Shown here piece after piece: positions 39,238 to 51,104 of a stretch of DNA of 64,000 nucleotides (positions are counted from its first letter, which is position 1; every line of letters begins with the position of its first letter). The DNA is from Closterium sp. NIES-65 (Eukaryota > Streptophyta > Zygnematophyceae > Desmidiales > Closteriaceae), in the NCBI GenBank assembly GCA_948144175.1, contig CANXME010002497.1, positions 744,001 to 808,000 on the forward strand, read 5' to 3'. Position numbers and translations under genes: made by a program. The notes below the pieces were generated by a model. The model worked only from the letters and a program-made list of their open reading frames with translations. It did no database searches and was not told the DNA's origin.

Positions 39238-40393
39238 TGCTATCAGAGCAGGTCGATCCCCTTGGGTCGATCCTGTGGGTGGGCTCACCACCTCACTGCT
39301 TCCGCTGCTACTGCTACTCTGTATGTCGCACGCCCCGTGGCGTGCGACGAATTTTTCTTCCTGCCGCGCGCTCGGAGCGTGCGGCGGTTTTCTGCCCGCC
39401 GTGCACCCCGAGGCGCGCGGCGACTTTCTGCCCCGCCACTCCGCGCGTCGCCCCCGGGAGGCGCTGCGACGGGCGACGGGGACCCGCGCGTCGCCCCCCG
39501 TCGCCCGTCGTGGCCGGCGCGACCTATGTAGGGCCCGCGCGTGGCCCGTATAGCCTGCGCGCGGCCCGTACGGGCAACGCCAGGCCCGCGCGCGGCCTGT
39601 ACGGGCTGCGCCAGGCCAGAGCGCGCCTCGGGCCGCCCGCGCGCGGTTCGTACGGGCTGCGCCAGGCCCTTGGGCGCCCTGTTTCATCTTCCCCTGAGCT
39701 GCCCGCTGCCCCCCCGTGCTTCTGACGGCGCACCACCCCTGCTGCTGCCCGTTCTCCTGAATTAGGGTTTGGGGTGGGGGGTATGGGGGTGCAATTTCTC
39801 AGCGGCGTCCCCTGCTCCTCCTCCTCCTCCGTCTCCCGCTGCTGCAGCTGCCGCTCAGGGGGGTGGGTGTGTGGGAGCCGAAGGAGTGGTGCTAGGGGGG
39901 TGACGTGGGAGTGGAGCTAGGGGTGAAGCAGGGGGTGTGTGTCAGGGGGGTGGGACTGTTTGGGGAGGTTGAACGGAGGTTGCCGTCGTGTCGCCAGCAG
40001 CACCTGTAATCCGGGGAGTTGCTCCGGTAGCCCAGTCGCAGCCAGCTGTGCCAGTCGCCCGTGGGTCCGTTGCTCGTCTGCCGCTAGTTTTAGCCGCGGA
40101 GCCAGTTACTCCAGTAGTCCAAAGCGTTGTTCCGGTAGCCACTGTGCCAGTGTGACTCCTGTTGCCCGTGTGTCTGCAGCTTCAGCCGTCGCCTCCTATC
40201 TCCTCTCCTCTCACAGTCCCTCCTCCTCCTCACTTGCCCGCTGTGACTACCACTAGCTTTGCTCATAATTGTGAACTTTAAACTGTTGCTTCTTGTACTT
40301 GTGCTCATAATGTGTGGTGACATTGTGATCCACCCTGAGCTTGTTCTGCTTTGCTTGCTGTGCTGATTACACCCCACTTTGGCTATGGGGGTG

Positions 40394-40540
40394 TGTCAGA
40401 ATGTTATGTTTGTCTAGCCTGCATTGGGGTACTCAATAGTGAGTACAGCCCAACTGAGGGTTTCCTATATGTACTCAACTGCTTGCTAGTGAACCCCCTT
40501 CTTCTTCATTCTAAACTTTCTTCTACTCCTAAACTTGACA
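40394..40540 (+). repeat. 3' LTR of short retroelement
   Basis: 147 bp, TGTCAGAATG...CTTGACA, followed by CCCGC. Confidence 0.9.
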
Positions 40541-41316
40541 CCCGCGGTGTAGGTGGTCTTTGATTCTGTCTCCGCTGGAGGTCGAGATGAGTCCTGACCC
40601 AGAGGGCGGTCGTTCCAAGTGGAAGAAGAAAGCGCCGTCATGGTTGGCGGATGCATACCAATACCCAGAGAGGAAGAAGAAAGGGGGACGCGTACAGGAG
40701 CCCAAGTGGCGCAAGACCAGCACTGTAAAGAGTGGCAAGGAGGATAAGGAGGCGGAGCATAACGAAGGTAGCACTTGGGCTAAGTGACAATTATATTGCC
40801 TTTGATGTTGACATGATAATGGATGACACTGGTGAGTGAGGCCGTATGTGCACACAAACCTAACACCGTACTACATTCCACACCCACTGTCCCAGAGACT
40901 CAAGAACTGCCGCTGCAGATATGCAACGCCAATGTTGTCGGGGCCGTCGACGTGGAGACAGCCTCAACGCCCATTGTCGGGAGTGCACCCCCTGTGGAGG
41001 ACGACACCGAGGCCGTGAAGGCACGCTTGATGGACGAGTAAATGGAAGGTGAAGAGGAGGGCGACGAGGACGGGCACGCTTGTGGTCAGTCGTCAAGCAA
41101 CAACCCGTGTGGCGAAGACGGATCAGACGAAGAGCACGCCCTGAAAGTGCCATCTTCGAGGAAGCAGAAAGAAGCAACCGGTGGCCACATCACACGCGAG
41201 GAGTTTGAGGAGTTGCGTGAGTCACAGAAGGGTACCGCGAAGACAATGGCTCGTCTGGAGTCACACGTTTTAACCATCATTGCCCTTGGCGAGGGGCGCA
41301 AGCGCAAGCGGGCTTC

Positions 41317-41447
41317 TGTCAGAACATATAGCTTGTGCATATTGTGTAGGCTATAGTGGGGTAGCCTATAAGGGGTACAACCCAATAAGGGTTAGTACTT
41401 GTACTCAGTTCATTCATAGTTCATTCATTCTCGTTCTTACTTTCTCA
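41317..41447 (+). repeat. 5' LTR of copia (41317-48711)
   Basis: 131 bp, TGTCAGAACATATAG...TTTCTCA. Confidence 0.92.
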
Positions 41448-42516
41448 TGGTATCGAGCAGGTTCCCCCGTGGGAACTGTTCCTAGGGCCCACCGATCCTT
41501 TTTTTTTTCCTGCCTGGGGCGCGTCCTGCCCCTGCCCGAAGCGCGCCTACGGTCGTGCCCTTCTTAGCGGCCCCGTCGCGTCACCCTTAGCGGCCCGTCG
41601 CGTCGCCCTTAGCGGATCGTCGCGTCGCCCTCAGAGGCCCGTCGCGCCGCCCTTACGATCGCGTCGCGCCGCCCTAACGGCCGCATCGCGCTGCCCTAGC
41701 AGCCTCCCGCGGCCCCGATCAGCCGCCCTTGCAGCCCCAATCCGCCGCCCTTGCAGCGGCCCGTCACCGCCCTTGCAGCGGCCCGTCGCCGCCCTTGCAG
41801 CGGCCCGTCGCCGCCCTTCTTACGGCCCCGCCGCCCTCACCTGCGGCCCGCCGCCCTCAACTGCGGCCCCGCCGCCCTCAACTGCGGCCCCGCCGCCCTC
41901 AACTACGGCCTCGCCGCCCTCTGCTGCGGTCCCGCCGCCCTCGACTACGGCCCTGCCGCCCTTCCCTGCGGCCTCGCCGCTCTCACCTGCGGCCCGCCGC
42001 TCTCACCTGCGGCCCCGCCGCCCTCAACTACGGCCCCGCCGCTCACATCAGCGGCCCCGCTGCTCTCACCGGCGGCCCCGCCACTCTCACCTGCGGCCCC
42101 GCCGCGCTCATCTGCGGCCCCGTTCCCTGCTGCAGCGCCGCCCGCCACCAGAGCTGCCCCACCCGCCCCACCCAGCCGAGCAGCCGACCGCTGCGCCGCC
42201 CTGCAGCAACACCGCTGAGCCGCCCGGGCAACCGAGCAGCCGGACAACCGAGCCGCCGAGCCGCGCAGCAGCCGAGCAGCCGAGCCGCCTTGCAGCCGAG
42301 CCGCCCAGCAGTCGAGCCGCCCTGCAGCCGAGCCGCCGTACAGTCGAGCCGCGGGGCCGTCGAGCCGCGCAGCAGCCGAGCCGCCCAGCCGCCAAGTAGC
42401 CGAGCCGCCGAGCCGCCCTACTACCGAGCCGCCCAAGCTGCCCTGTCCGGTAAGCACAGTGCCTCTTTTACTGCACTGCCCTCACCCTACTGTTGCACTG
42501 CTTGTCTACTGTGGTC

Positions 42517-45500
42517 ATGGCTACCCCTAGTGTCCTCGCTTTTGACGCTGAGGGTCGAGCCATTGACTTTGACGTCTGGGTAGATGACCTGCAGCTGTTT
42601 TTACAGTGCGATAGGGCAGACGGTCTCTCTCACTTTGACCTCACCTCTGGCGCCTCTCCTGCCCCTGCTGCTGATGCTAACGCCACTGTTCGCTCCCAGT
42701 GGACCACGCGCGACGCTGCTGCACGTCTTGCTGTGCGTCGCCACCTCCCTACCTCCGAGCGTGCGCACGTTAGTCAGTACAAGAGTGCTCAGACCTTGTA
42801 CGACGCTGTAGTTACGCGCTACTCCTCCCCTGCCACTTCTGCACTGAGCCGTCTAATGCTACCGTACCTCTTCCCTGACCTTGCTGCCTTTCCCACAGTC
42901 GCTGACCTCATTACGCACCTCCGCACTAGTGACACTCGCTACCGCGCTGCGCTTCCTGCTGAATTCTGCGCCAAGAACCCCCCCCCCCATGTATATCACT
43001 CTCTACTACATAGTCACTCGCCTCCCTGACTCCCTTTGCGTAGTCAGGGACCACTTCCTCTCAGTCTGTCCCACCACTCTCACTGTTGACCTCCTCGAGA
43101 AGTCCCTCCTAATGGCCGAGAAGAGCATAGTCGCTGTAGGGGCCTCTCGTGGTGACCCGCGCACCCCCATCTTTGAGGGGTGTTCCCCCTCCCGCCTTTT
43201 GCCCTCTGTTGCCTCTGCTGCTGCGGCCGACCTCCTTGGTCTTGAGTCGGTCGGTGCGGCGTCTGCCCCTAGCGAGAGACGCCGCTCTGGCAAGGGCAAG
43301 GGGGGAAGGGGCACTGGAGGAGCGAGCGGGGGAGGTGGAGGTGGAGGTGGAGGCGGCGGGGGGAGTGGGGGTGGCGATGGGAGTAGAGGTGGGGGTGGAG
43401 GTGTCGGTGGCGGCAGTGGAGGCGGAGGCGGCGGCGGCGGTGACAGTGGGAGCGGAGGTGGCGGAGGTGGCGGCGGTGGAGGAGGCGGCAGAGGCGGTGG
43501 TAGTAGCGGAGGCGGCGGAGGCGGCGCAGGGGGCGGTGGTGCTGGTCGCGGGTCTACGCAGAGGAGTGGCTCCGGTGGTGGTCCGCGCCAGCAGCAGCAG
43601 CGCGATCGTGAGACCCTGTCCCCACAGCAGCTTCGTGAGTGGTACACTGCACGCCAGCGGGGTGGGGGTTTTGATCCGTGCACCTACGTCTTGCGCACTG
43701 GCGACCGTGCGGGTGAGCAGTGTGGGGGTGCGCACCCCACCCAGCGCTGCTTTGGCCGCCTGAAGGACGCGTGGCGTCACCAGTTCCCGGAGGCCACAGA
43801 GATCCCTCGCTGGGGCGAGCTGTCTAGGGCGGGAGTTGCCATCTATGATCTTGATTTTGATGCTATTCTTTCTGCCATGTATGCTGTGACTATAAGTGAT
43901 GAGGGTGACTGTTACCGGTGTTTGCCGCCGGATCCGGGCATTGAGACTGCTGCTCTAGGTACTGGTGAGGCTGCTGCCCTAGGTGCTTGCGACGCCGCTG
44001 CTCTAGGTGCTAGTGCGTCTGCGTCCTCAGGTACTGGTGAGTCTGCGCTCTCAAGTACTGCGTCCGCTTCGGCCTCCCTCACCTTCACCCTTGACTCTGG
44101 GGCTTCTCGCTCCTTCTTTCGGGACCGCACCACACTCACGCCGCTTAGTCGGCCGGTTGCGGTGTCTCTGGCTGACCCCTCTGGGGGTCCTGTCCTGTCT
44201 CACTTCTCCACAGTCCTCCCGTGTCCTGCGGCTCCCTCTGGCACCCTGTCTGGTCTCTACCTCCCCTCGTTCTCTACGAACATGGTGAGTGGTGCTGACC
44301 TACAGGATGGGGGAGTACACCAGTTCACTCCTGCGCATCAGCGGGTGACGCACTGCACAGAGGCTCGCACAGGCTGACACTTGGCTACGTTTACACGTCA
44401 GCCGGGGTCGAGCATGTACACACTAACCACCTTGTCTCCTCCAGTTGCTGCGTCTGGTAGGGTAGCTGCGTCAGGTCAGGTGTTTGCTGCAGCGTCCAGG
44501 TCTGGTCCTGAGTCTGCCCCCTGCTCATGTCGTCTCTTGTCTCACGGGACTCTCCTCTGGCACCACCGCCTTGGTCACCCCTCTCTGCTTCGTCTCCGAG
44601 GCATGGCCTCCCGTCTTCTTGTTTCTGGTCTCCCTCGGTCCCTCCCTCCCCTTCCTCAGGGGCCTGGCCCTACCTGTGTCCCCTATGTTGAGGGGCGCCA
44701 GCTGGCTGCCCCTCACTCCTCCCAGTTTCCTCCGACAGAGGCCCCGCTGCAGACGCTTCACATGGACGTGTGGGGCCCAGCCCGCGTCCATGGACAGGGT
44801 CACGAGCGCTACTTCCTGCTCGTTGTTGACGACTACTCGTGTTACACCACGGTCTTCCCCTTGCGCTGTAAGGGTGATGTCACTGCGGTGCTGATCGACA
44901 CGATACGCGCAGCTCGTCTCCAGCTCAGGCAGAGCTTTGGCTCGGACTTTCCTGTTCTGCGTCTGCACTCGCACAGAGGGGGAGAGTTTTCCTCTGGCCT
45001 TCTGAGAGCCTACTGTCGCGCACGAGGCATCCGTCAGACCTTCACGCTTCCGGACTCACCGCAGCAGAATGGGATTGCTGAGCGCCGCATTGGCATGGTC
45101 ATGGACGTCGCTCGTACGTCCATGATGCATGCGGCTGCCCCCCATTTTCTGTGGCCGTTTTCGGTGAGGTACGCGGCGCATCAGATCAACCTTCACCCTC
45201 GGGTCTCCTGGCCGGAGACCTCCCCAGCCTTACTGTGGACGGGGAAGGTTGGCGATGCGTTAGCGTTCCGAGTCTGGGGATCTCGGGCGTTTGTTCGCGA
45301 CTTGTCTGCGGACAAGCTGTCTTCTCGTGCTGTTCCTTGCGTCTTCCTGGGGTTCCCCTCTGACGCGCCTGGGTGGCAGTTCTACCACCCTACCTCGCGC
45401 CGTGTTCTGTCCTCCCAGGACGTCACGTTTGACGAGTCGGTCCCCTACTACCGCCTCTTCCCCTACCGCACTCCGTCCCTCCCCCCCCCCCCCCCCCGCT

Positions 45501-48380
45501 CTTCCTTGTACCAGGTCCCCCGCCGGTAGACCCCCTCCCCCTCAGGGTCCTGCCCCTTCACGTGTGTCCCAGGTAGACGCAGCGGAGCCTGTTGAGGTCA
45601 CTGGTGACTCTGGTGCTGCTGAGGGTTCTTAGCCTGGGGGTGCAGAGCCTGGGGGTGCTGCGCTTGGGAGTGCTGAGCCTGGGGGTACTGAGACTAAGGG
45701 AGCCAAGCCTGGGGGTGCTGAGCCTAGGGGTGCTTTGCCTAGGAGTGCTTCACCTGGGGGTGCTGAGTCTGGGGGTGCTGAGCTTGGAGGTGCTACGCCT
45801 GGCGGTTCTCCGGGTGCTTCGTCTCTGCGGGAGCCACTCTCTCCACAGGAGCTGCGCGAGTGGTTTGCCCGGCGCTGGAGCCATGCTGCTGGAGCTGGAG
45901 GTTCTTCGGCTATCCAGGGTGCTACAGTCGCGGGTCTTGGAGGTGCTCGTACTGGGAGTACTGGAGCTGCTGGGCCTGCGGGTTCAACTGGAGTTGATGC
46001 TGCTGAGGGTGTTGGCGCTGAGAATACTGCTGGCGGTCCTGCTGGGGGTACTACTGGTGCTGCTGGAGGTTCTGGAGCTGCTGGAGGTGCTGTTGGAGCC
46101 GGTGCTCCTGCTGGGAATACTAGTACTGTCCTTGTTGTGTCTGGCGTCGCCGCGCGGCCTCGACCGTACTTCGTTCCGCTCCTGCACCAGATTCTTGGTC
46201 TTCCGCCTTCTACTGGTCCTCCTCCTTCTTTAGAGTGTCCACAGCCTGTCCAGTCACAGTTACAGTTGCAGCCTACCTCCCCTTTGCTTGCTCCTTCTCC
46301 CTACACTGGTCCTACTGGAGGTCTTGCTGAGCGTCGTGATCCTGCGTCTCGCCCTGCGTCACCTGTCCGTGCCGTTCGCACTAGTGGTCGTGGTTCGCGT
46401 CAGCGTCCTCCTGTCCCTGGCACGCACCGGATGTCACTGCGTCCGTCCACTGCTCCTCTGCGTGCCCCTTTGCCTTCTCCTCCTGAGTCCTCTCTTCCTG
46501 CTCTTGCCGACCCCGAGTCGGACTCTCTTCGTGCTGCCAGTCCTACTGTCACGCGTCTCCTTGCTACTGTCGTCAGTGACCCTTCTTTCGAGTCCACTGC
46601 TGCTCGCTGTCGCCTAGACTACGCTGCTAGTCTTATCGCTGAGTCTGAGTCTGTCTGTCCTCCGTCCGTCGGGGGTGAGTGTGCCCTTGGCACGGACGTC
46701 CTTGAGGACAGGTAGGAGGAGTTCCAGTGTCTGGCAGCTGTTTCACCTCACGTCGTGTCTGTACTGCTTACCCATGAGGGAGACCCGGATGCACTTGACA
46801 TCCCGACTCCGCGCTCTTACGCGGAGGCGATAGAGGGTCCCTACTCTTCTCAGTGGCAGGCAGCTATGGATGCAGAGATGGCTTCCCTGAAGTCCACAGG
46901 CACCTACGTTGATGCTGTCCCCCCTCCTGGGGCGAACATCGTCAGTGGCATGTGGATTTTCAGGGTGAAGCGGCCGCCGGGTTCTCCGCCTGTCTTCAAG
47001 GCGCGTTACATGGCTCGTGGCTTCAGTCAGCGGCAGGGAGTTGACTACTTTCAGACCTTCTTCCCTACCCCGAAGATGACCACTCTTCGGGTACTGCTGC
47101 ACGTAGCTGCTCACCGTGACTACGAGCTACACTCTCTTGACTTCAACACTGCTTTCCTGCAGGGCAGCCTGCACGAGGAGATCTGGCCGCGTCGCCCACT
47201 TGGCTTCACTGGGACTTTTTCTCCTGGCACCCAGTGGAGTCTCCGGCGGCCAGTCTACGGTCTCCGCCAGGCACCGCGTGAGTGGCACGACACACTGAGG
47301 ACTACACTTGCGGCTCTTGGGTTTGCTCCCTCTACTGCGGACCCGTCGCTGTTTCTACGCACCGACACCTCTCTGCCGCCGTTCTACATCCTCGTGTACG
47401 TCGACGACTTGGTCTTTGCCACAGGTGACACTGCTGGACTCGCCTACATGAATTCGAAGCTGCAGAAGAGACTCACGTGCACAGACCTGGGTGAACTGCG
47501 CAGCTACCTTGGCTTGCAGATCACCCTGGACAGAGCACGCCACACCATTACCCTGACTCAGTCACACATGGTGCAGCAGGTCCTTCAGCGCTTCGGCTTC
47601 ACGTACTCCTCGCCTCAGGCCACTCCTCTGCCTACTCGCCACTCGCTCTCAGCTCTGCCTTCGGATGAGTCCGTAGAGTCGAGTGGCCCGTACCCAGAGC
47701 TTGTTGGCTGCCTCATGTACCTGATGACCTGCACACGACCTGACCTTGCATACCCTCTTAGCATTCTTGCACGCTATGTTGCTCCTGGGAGACACCGACC
47801 AGAGCACATGGCTGCAGCGAAGAGGGTGTTGCGCTACTTGTGCAATACATCGAGCATGGGGCTAGTGCTTGGAGGGCGGAGTCCAGTGGTCCTCATTGGG
47901 CACGCGGACGCTTCTTGGGCTGAAGACCAGGCTACGCAGCGGTCGTCACAGGGTTACACCTTCAGCCTTGGTTCCGGCTCTGTTTCGTGGCGGGCTACTC
48001 GCTCGTCTTCTGTTCTCGGCTCCAGTTGTGAGGCTGAGATCTACGCAGGGGCCATGGCTGCTCAGGAGCTTCGCTGGCTCACCTACCTGCTGACCGACCT
48101 TGGAGAGCCGCCTCGTTCTCCTCCAGTGCTGTACGTAGACAACAAGGCCATGCTGGCCTTGTGTCGAGAGCAGAGACTGGAGCACAGAACAAAGCACATT
48201 GCTCTTCGCTACTTCCTTACTCGTGAGCTGCAGCAGCGTGGTCAGTTGCGGCTTGCGTACGTGGCCTCTGAGGCCAACACTGCTGATGTCTTCTCCAAGG
48301 CATTTGCGCCTTGTGATCATCAGCGCTTCTGCACGCAGCTGGGTCTTGTACCTGTGTTGCCTCACTTGCTCACCTCTTGA
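42517..48380 (+). pseudogene. Copia Gag-Pol, broken by frameshifts and stops
   Basis: Gag starts at ATG 42517 (MATPSVLAFDAEGRAIDFDV), with UBN2-type text around LMLPYLFPDLAAFPTVADL. The first frameshift is at an 11-C run (42978-42988). Reading continues through a long Gly-rich tract (43325-43550), an SPQQLREWY motif, the C-x13-C-x3-H-x4-C knuckle, and protease LDSGASRSFFRD (44092). TGA at 44375-44377 replaces an Arg seen in other copies. The integrase core follows (MDVWGP, NGIAERR); its second acidic motif reads HSHRGGEF where relatives have HSDRGGEF, so a catalytic Asp is lost. The second frameshift is at a 17-C run (45481-45497). TAG codons lie at 45630-45632 and 46713-46715. Reverse transcriptase (YVDD near 47400) and RNase H end with TGA at 48380. 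Confidence 0.9.
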
Positions 48381-48580
48381 CCTTGCTTGTACTGTTGCAT
48401 ATATATACTCCTGCTCTTGCTTGTCTAGTCTTTTATATATATGTACGCCTGCATGTGAACTGGCCTTGTGGCCTTGAACTTGTGCTCGGAATGTGTGGTG
48501 ACTTTGTGATCCACCCTGAGCTTGCTTTGCTTGACTGGTCTTGTGACCCCTTGTTCTCCCCCACTTTGCCTATGGGGGTG

Positions 48581-48711
48581 TGTCAGAACATATAGCTTGT
48601 GCATATTGTGTAGGCTATAGTGGGGTAGCCCATAAGGGGTACAACCCAATTAGGGTTAGTACTTGTACTCAATTCATTCATAGTTCATTCATTCTCGTTC
48701 TTACTTTCTCA
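48581..48711 (+). repeat. 3' LTR of copia (41317-48711)
   Basis: 131 bp, about 98% identical by eye to the 5' LTR. Confidence 0.92.
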
Positions 48712-50037
48712 ACTTCTTCGGCTGCGGCAGCCTCGCTTGCCAGGGAAGCTCTGAAGCAGAAACGCCAGTCAGATGAGGACGAGTAATCCATGTGCAATGA
48801 AGACGAGTTGCCGTCGAAAGTGGCGAGGTATATGACTACCGACAAGTCGCCAGTGCTCCAAAGCGCCCTTGATATCCTTCCCGCAGAGAAGGCTTGGAAG
48901 GTGAGGCTTCGCATAGTGTGTTCTGGTAACCTCATGCGAGGGTACTCGACAGCAATACTATTTTCATCACCGTATTCCGCCCCCCCGCAACACTATTTTC
49001 ATTGTTGCAGGGTGTTTGCGACCTGGTAAAGGGTCATCTGTTTCTAGAAGTCCCGAACGAGAATATGGACTTCTATCCGAGCCGCGACGCCAAGAACGCC
49101 GACGTCTGCCATGTCATGTCCACCATTCCTCCCAAAACTGCGACACTGGCGTTAGACGCGGATAAGTCTCGAAGACAGGATCTGAACAAGACTTTGTCAG
49201 AGTACAAAACAGGGTTGGCCTGCTGCGCTCGGGGAGTTTTTCTTCCCCGGATGGGTCTCTTCCGTGACGACGAGGACCGAGCCAGTCCTTGGGCTCGTAA
49301 GAAGAAGTGCACTAGGAAGCGTGCCCGAAAAAAATATGGCGTTCCCGCCACGGACGATGGTGCGTGTATGCATGTCATATGGCCGGTGCATTTAAGGCCG
49401 GCATGAGTTTCATGCCATAGTGGACCACTGCGGCCATTGAACCCTCTCCGACCCCCATGCGCGGCATCATTGTACCCATATTTTATTCCACGTGCGCAGC
49501 GGAACCTGCCTTGTGCAATTGGCACATCAGCAAGGAAGGCCTGCCCTTTGCTTCCGCAGCGTTCTCGGCATGTGCCATCGCGGCGTTCGGAGGGAAGCGT
49601 TCCGACAAAGAAACAACTCTGAAGTTGTACCACATGTCGTGGCTCCAGCACCTGGTACGTTTACACCGTTGCGCACATATGATGTTGCCACGTCCGTAAT
49701 ATTCTCCGTTTTAAGTGGGCTTTTGTTGCCGTCTCAGATCACGGACACCATTATCAACTGGGAGACTTGCAAGGGGAAACTCCACAACTCACCGTGCGAT
49801 AACGGCGCTTCTATGCGCCGGATTCAGAAGCTGGCCTTTGATGCCATTGCAGATGCCGTGTGCGGGAATGAAGTGGCCTACGATGAGGAAAAGAAGTCCT
49901 GGAAGTGGGGCAGGCATGGGCTCCGTCTATCATCTTGCGGCCTGGAATGCCTCCTGGAAGACGAAGCATCCTCCGAAGACGATCATCAGGAGTCTGATGA
50001 GTCTAATGATTCAGAGAGTGAATCTAATGCGTGACCT

Positions 50038-50753
50038 GCTTAGGGTTGTTTGGCAAATTCTGTGTCGTAGACTGGTGTAGTTCCTTAGTCGGAGGATGCT
50101 ACACTTGTTCGCTCGGTGCATATGTGCAATAAATCAATGACATATATGTTGGATTTTCTAAGACATAAGGGAGACCATGCTGAACCTAGACACGAGTATG
50201 GTTTTATCACAGTTCCGCGCATCACGGCGACAATTGCGGCGCATTTCGTGGTGACAAATACGGCACGGTTAATAGGAGCCGTCAGATGAAGTGTTAGGAA
50301 GACATGGAGAAAGACCAACCGTACATCCCGCCGAGCCGCTCGTCAACGATACGTTACTTATTGGGTGCCGGCACCAGTGTCCAATGTATGTTGGCCACCT
50401 GGGTGATGCAGATGGTCACAGGTGTGTTATCGTGAGATCCGCGATGATTACACGTGTATGTGCGATTGGTAGGTGTAGTCCTAGTTGGACATGTATTATC
50501 TCCGATCGGACGTCGTGCGTAGGTACAGGTGGATTGCACTACCAATCTAGGAATAACATTTGTAAGGTACGGACGGTCGCGATGTGGCGTATCCGTTTGA
50601 GTTTTGTAGGTCGGCGGCGTATTAGGAGCGGCCATGTGCCGGCTCCTGTTTGGCAAAACCCACTTGCCATGAGGCAATTGCCGTCGTACATCTGTGGCCA
50701 TCTCGACCCTACATGCGGCACGACACGATTCGTCAGGGGAGGGCATCCATCTG
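50038..50753. other. Region without a recognisable gene
   Basis: Presumed 3' flank of the interrupted gene, then mixed sequence. A possible hairpin AGGAGC...GGCTCCT lies at 50623-50647. No coding or RNA feature was recognised. Confidence 0.45.
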
Positions 50754-50758
50754 GCATA

Positions 50759-50890
50759 TGAGAAGAAGTGAACGAGAATGAAATGACTATGAACGAAGTG
50801 AGTACAAATAGGAAACCCTAATTGGGTTGTACCCCCTATGGGATACCCCACTATAGCCTACACAAATAAGTAAGCTATAATGTTCTGACA
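50759..50890 (-). repeat. 3' LTR of copia (50759-58202)
   Basis: 132 bp, identical to 58071-58202. Confidence 0.95.
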
Positions 50891-51104
50891 CACCCCCATA
50901 GGCAAAGTGGGGGAGAACAAGGGGTCACAAGACCAGTCAAGCAAAGCAAAGCAAAGCTCAGGGTGGATCACAAAGTCACCACACATTCCGAGCACAAGTT
51001 CAAAGGCCACAAGGCCAGTTCACATGCAAGATCATATATATAGAGATGTACAAGAGTCAAGTAAGCAAGAGAAAGAGTATATATAGGTGAAGGTACAAGT
51101 AAGG

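Larger units (their letters stand above)
39091..40540 (+). mobile_element. Short non-autonomous LTR retroelement derived from copia
   Basis: 1,450 bp with 5-bp target duplication CCCGC (39086-39090 and 40541-40545). 147-bp LTRs at 39091-39237 and 40394-40540 differ at about five positions. The primer-binding site follows immediately (TGCTATCAGAGCAGG, 39238). The 3' part (40300-40393) matches the 3' untranslated region of the full-length copia elements (GTGATCCACCCTGAGCTTG, then TATGGGGGTG before the LTR). No Gag or Pol motif was found in 39238-40393. A deletion derivative that would need proteins in trans. Confidence 0.9.
41317..48711 (+). mobile_element. Full-length copia retrotransposon, degenerate
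   Basis: 7,395 bp. 131-bp LTRs (41317-41447 and 48581-48711) differ at about three positions. The flanks read GCTTC (41312-41316) and ACTTC (48712-48716), a target duplication with one later change. Primer-binding site TGGTATCGAGCAGG at 41448; polypurine tract TATGGGGGTG before 48581. The 5' leader (41570-42450) is built of GCGGCCCCGCCGCCCTC-like units. Gag through RNase H are all present in order but broken in several places. It lies in an exon of the host gene at 40587-50037. Confidence 0.93.
40587..50037 (+). pseudogene. Unrecognised acidic/coiled-coil gene interrupted by copia
   Basis: Coding-like blocks on plus: 40587-40767 (MSPDPEGGRSKWKKKAPSWL, Lys-rich), 40890-41316 (acidic, then EEFEELRESQKGTAKTMARL coiled coil and GRKRKRA nuclear-signal-like), 48717-48899 (SLAREALKQKRQ, then ILPAEKAWK with a GTGAGG donor), 49010-49360 (GVCDLVKGHLFLEVP to RKKYGVPATDD with donor), 49501-49652, and 49738-50037 (ITDTIINWETCKGKLH to an Asp/Ser/Glu-rich tail, TGA). 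Copia 41317-48711 sits inside the second exon. In-frame TAA codons at 41039-41041 and 48784-48786, between otherwise continuous blocks, indicate decay independent of the insertion. No family recognised; the basic-then-acidic layout suggests a nuclear protein, but this is inference. Confidence 0.5.

Noticed and set aside
43006..43780. Proline-rich minus-strand ORFs opposite copia Gag
   Set aside because: Antisense of the Gly-rich GGC/GGT tract; the sense strand has the Gag-Pol motifs.
50291..50851. ORFs on both strands in the flank of the copia at 50759
   Set aside because: No domain, no splice support, and composition unlike the neighbouring genes.
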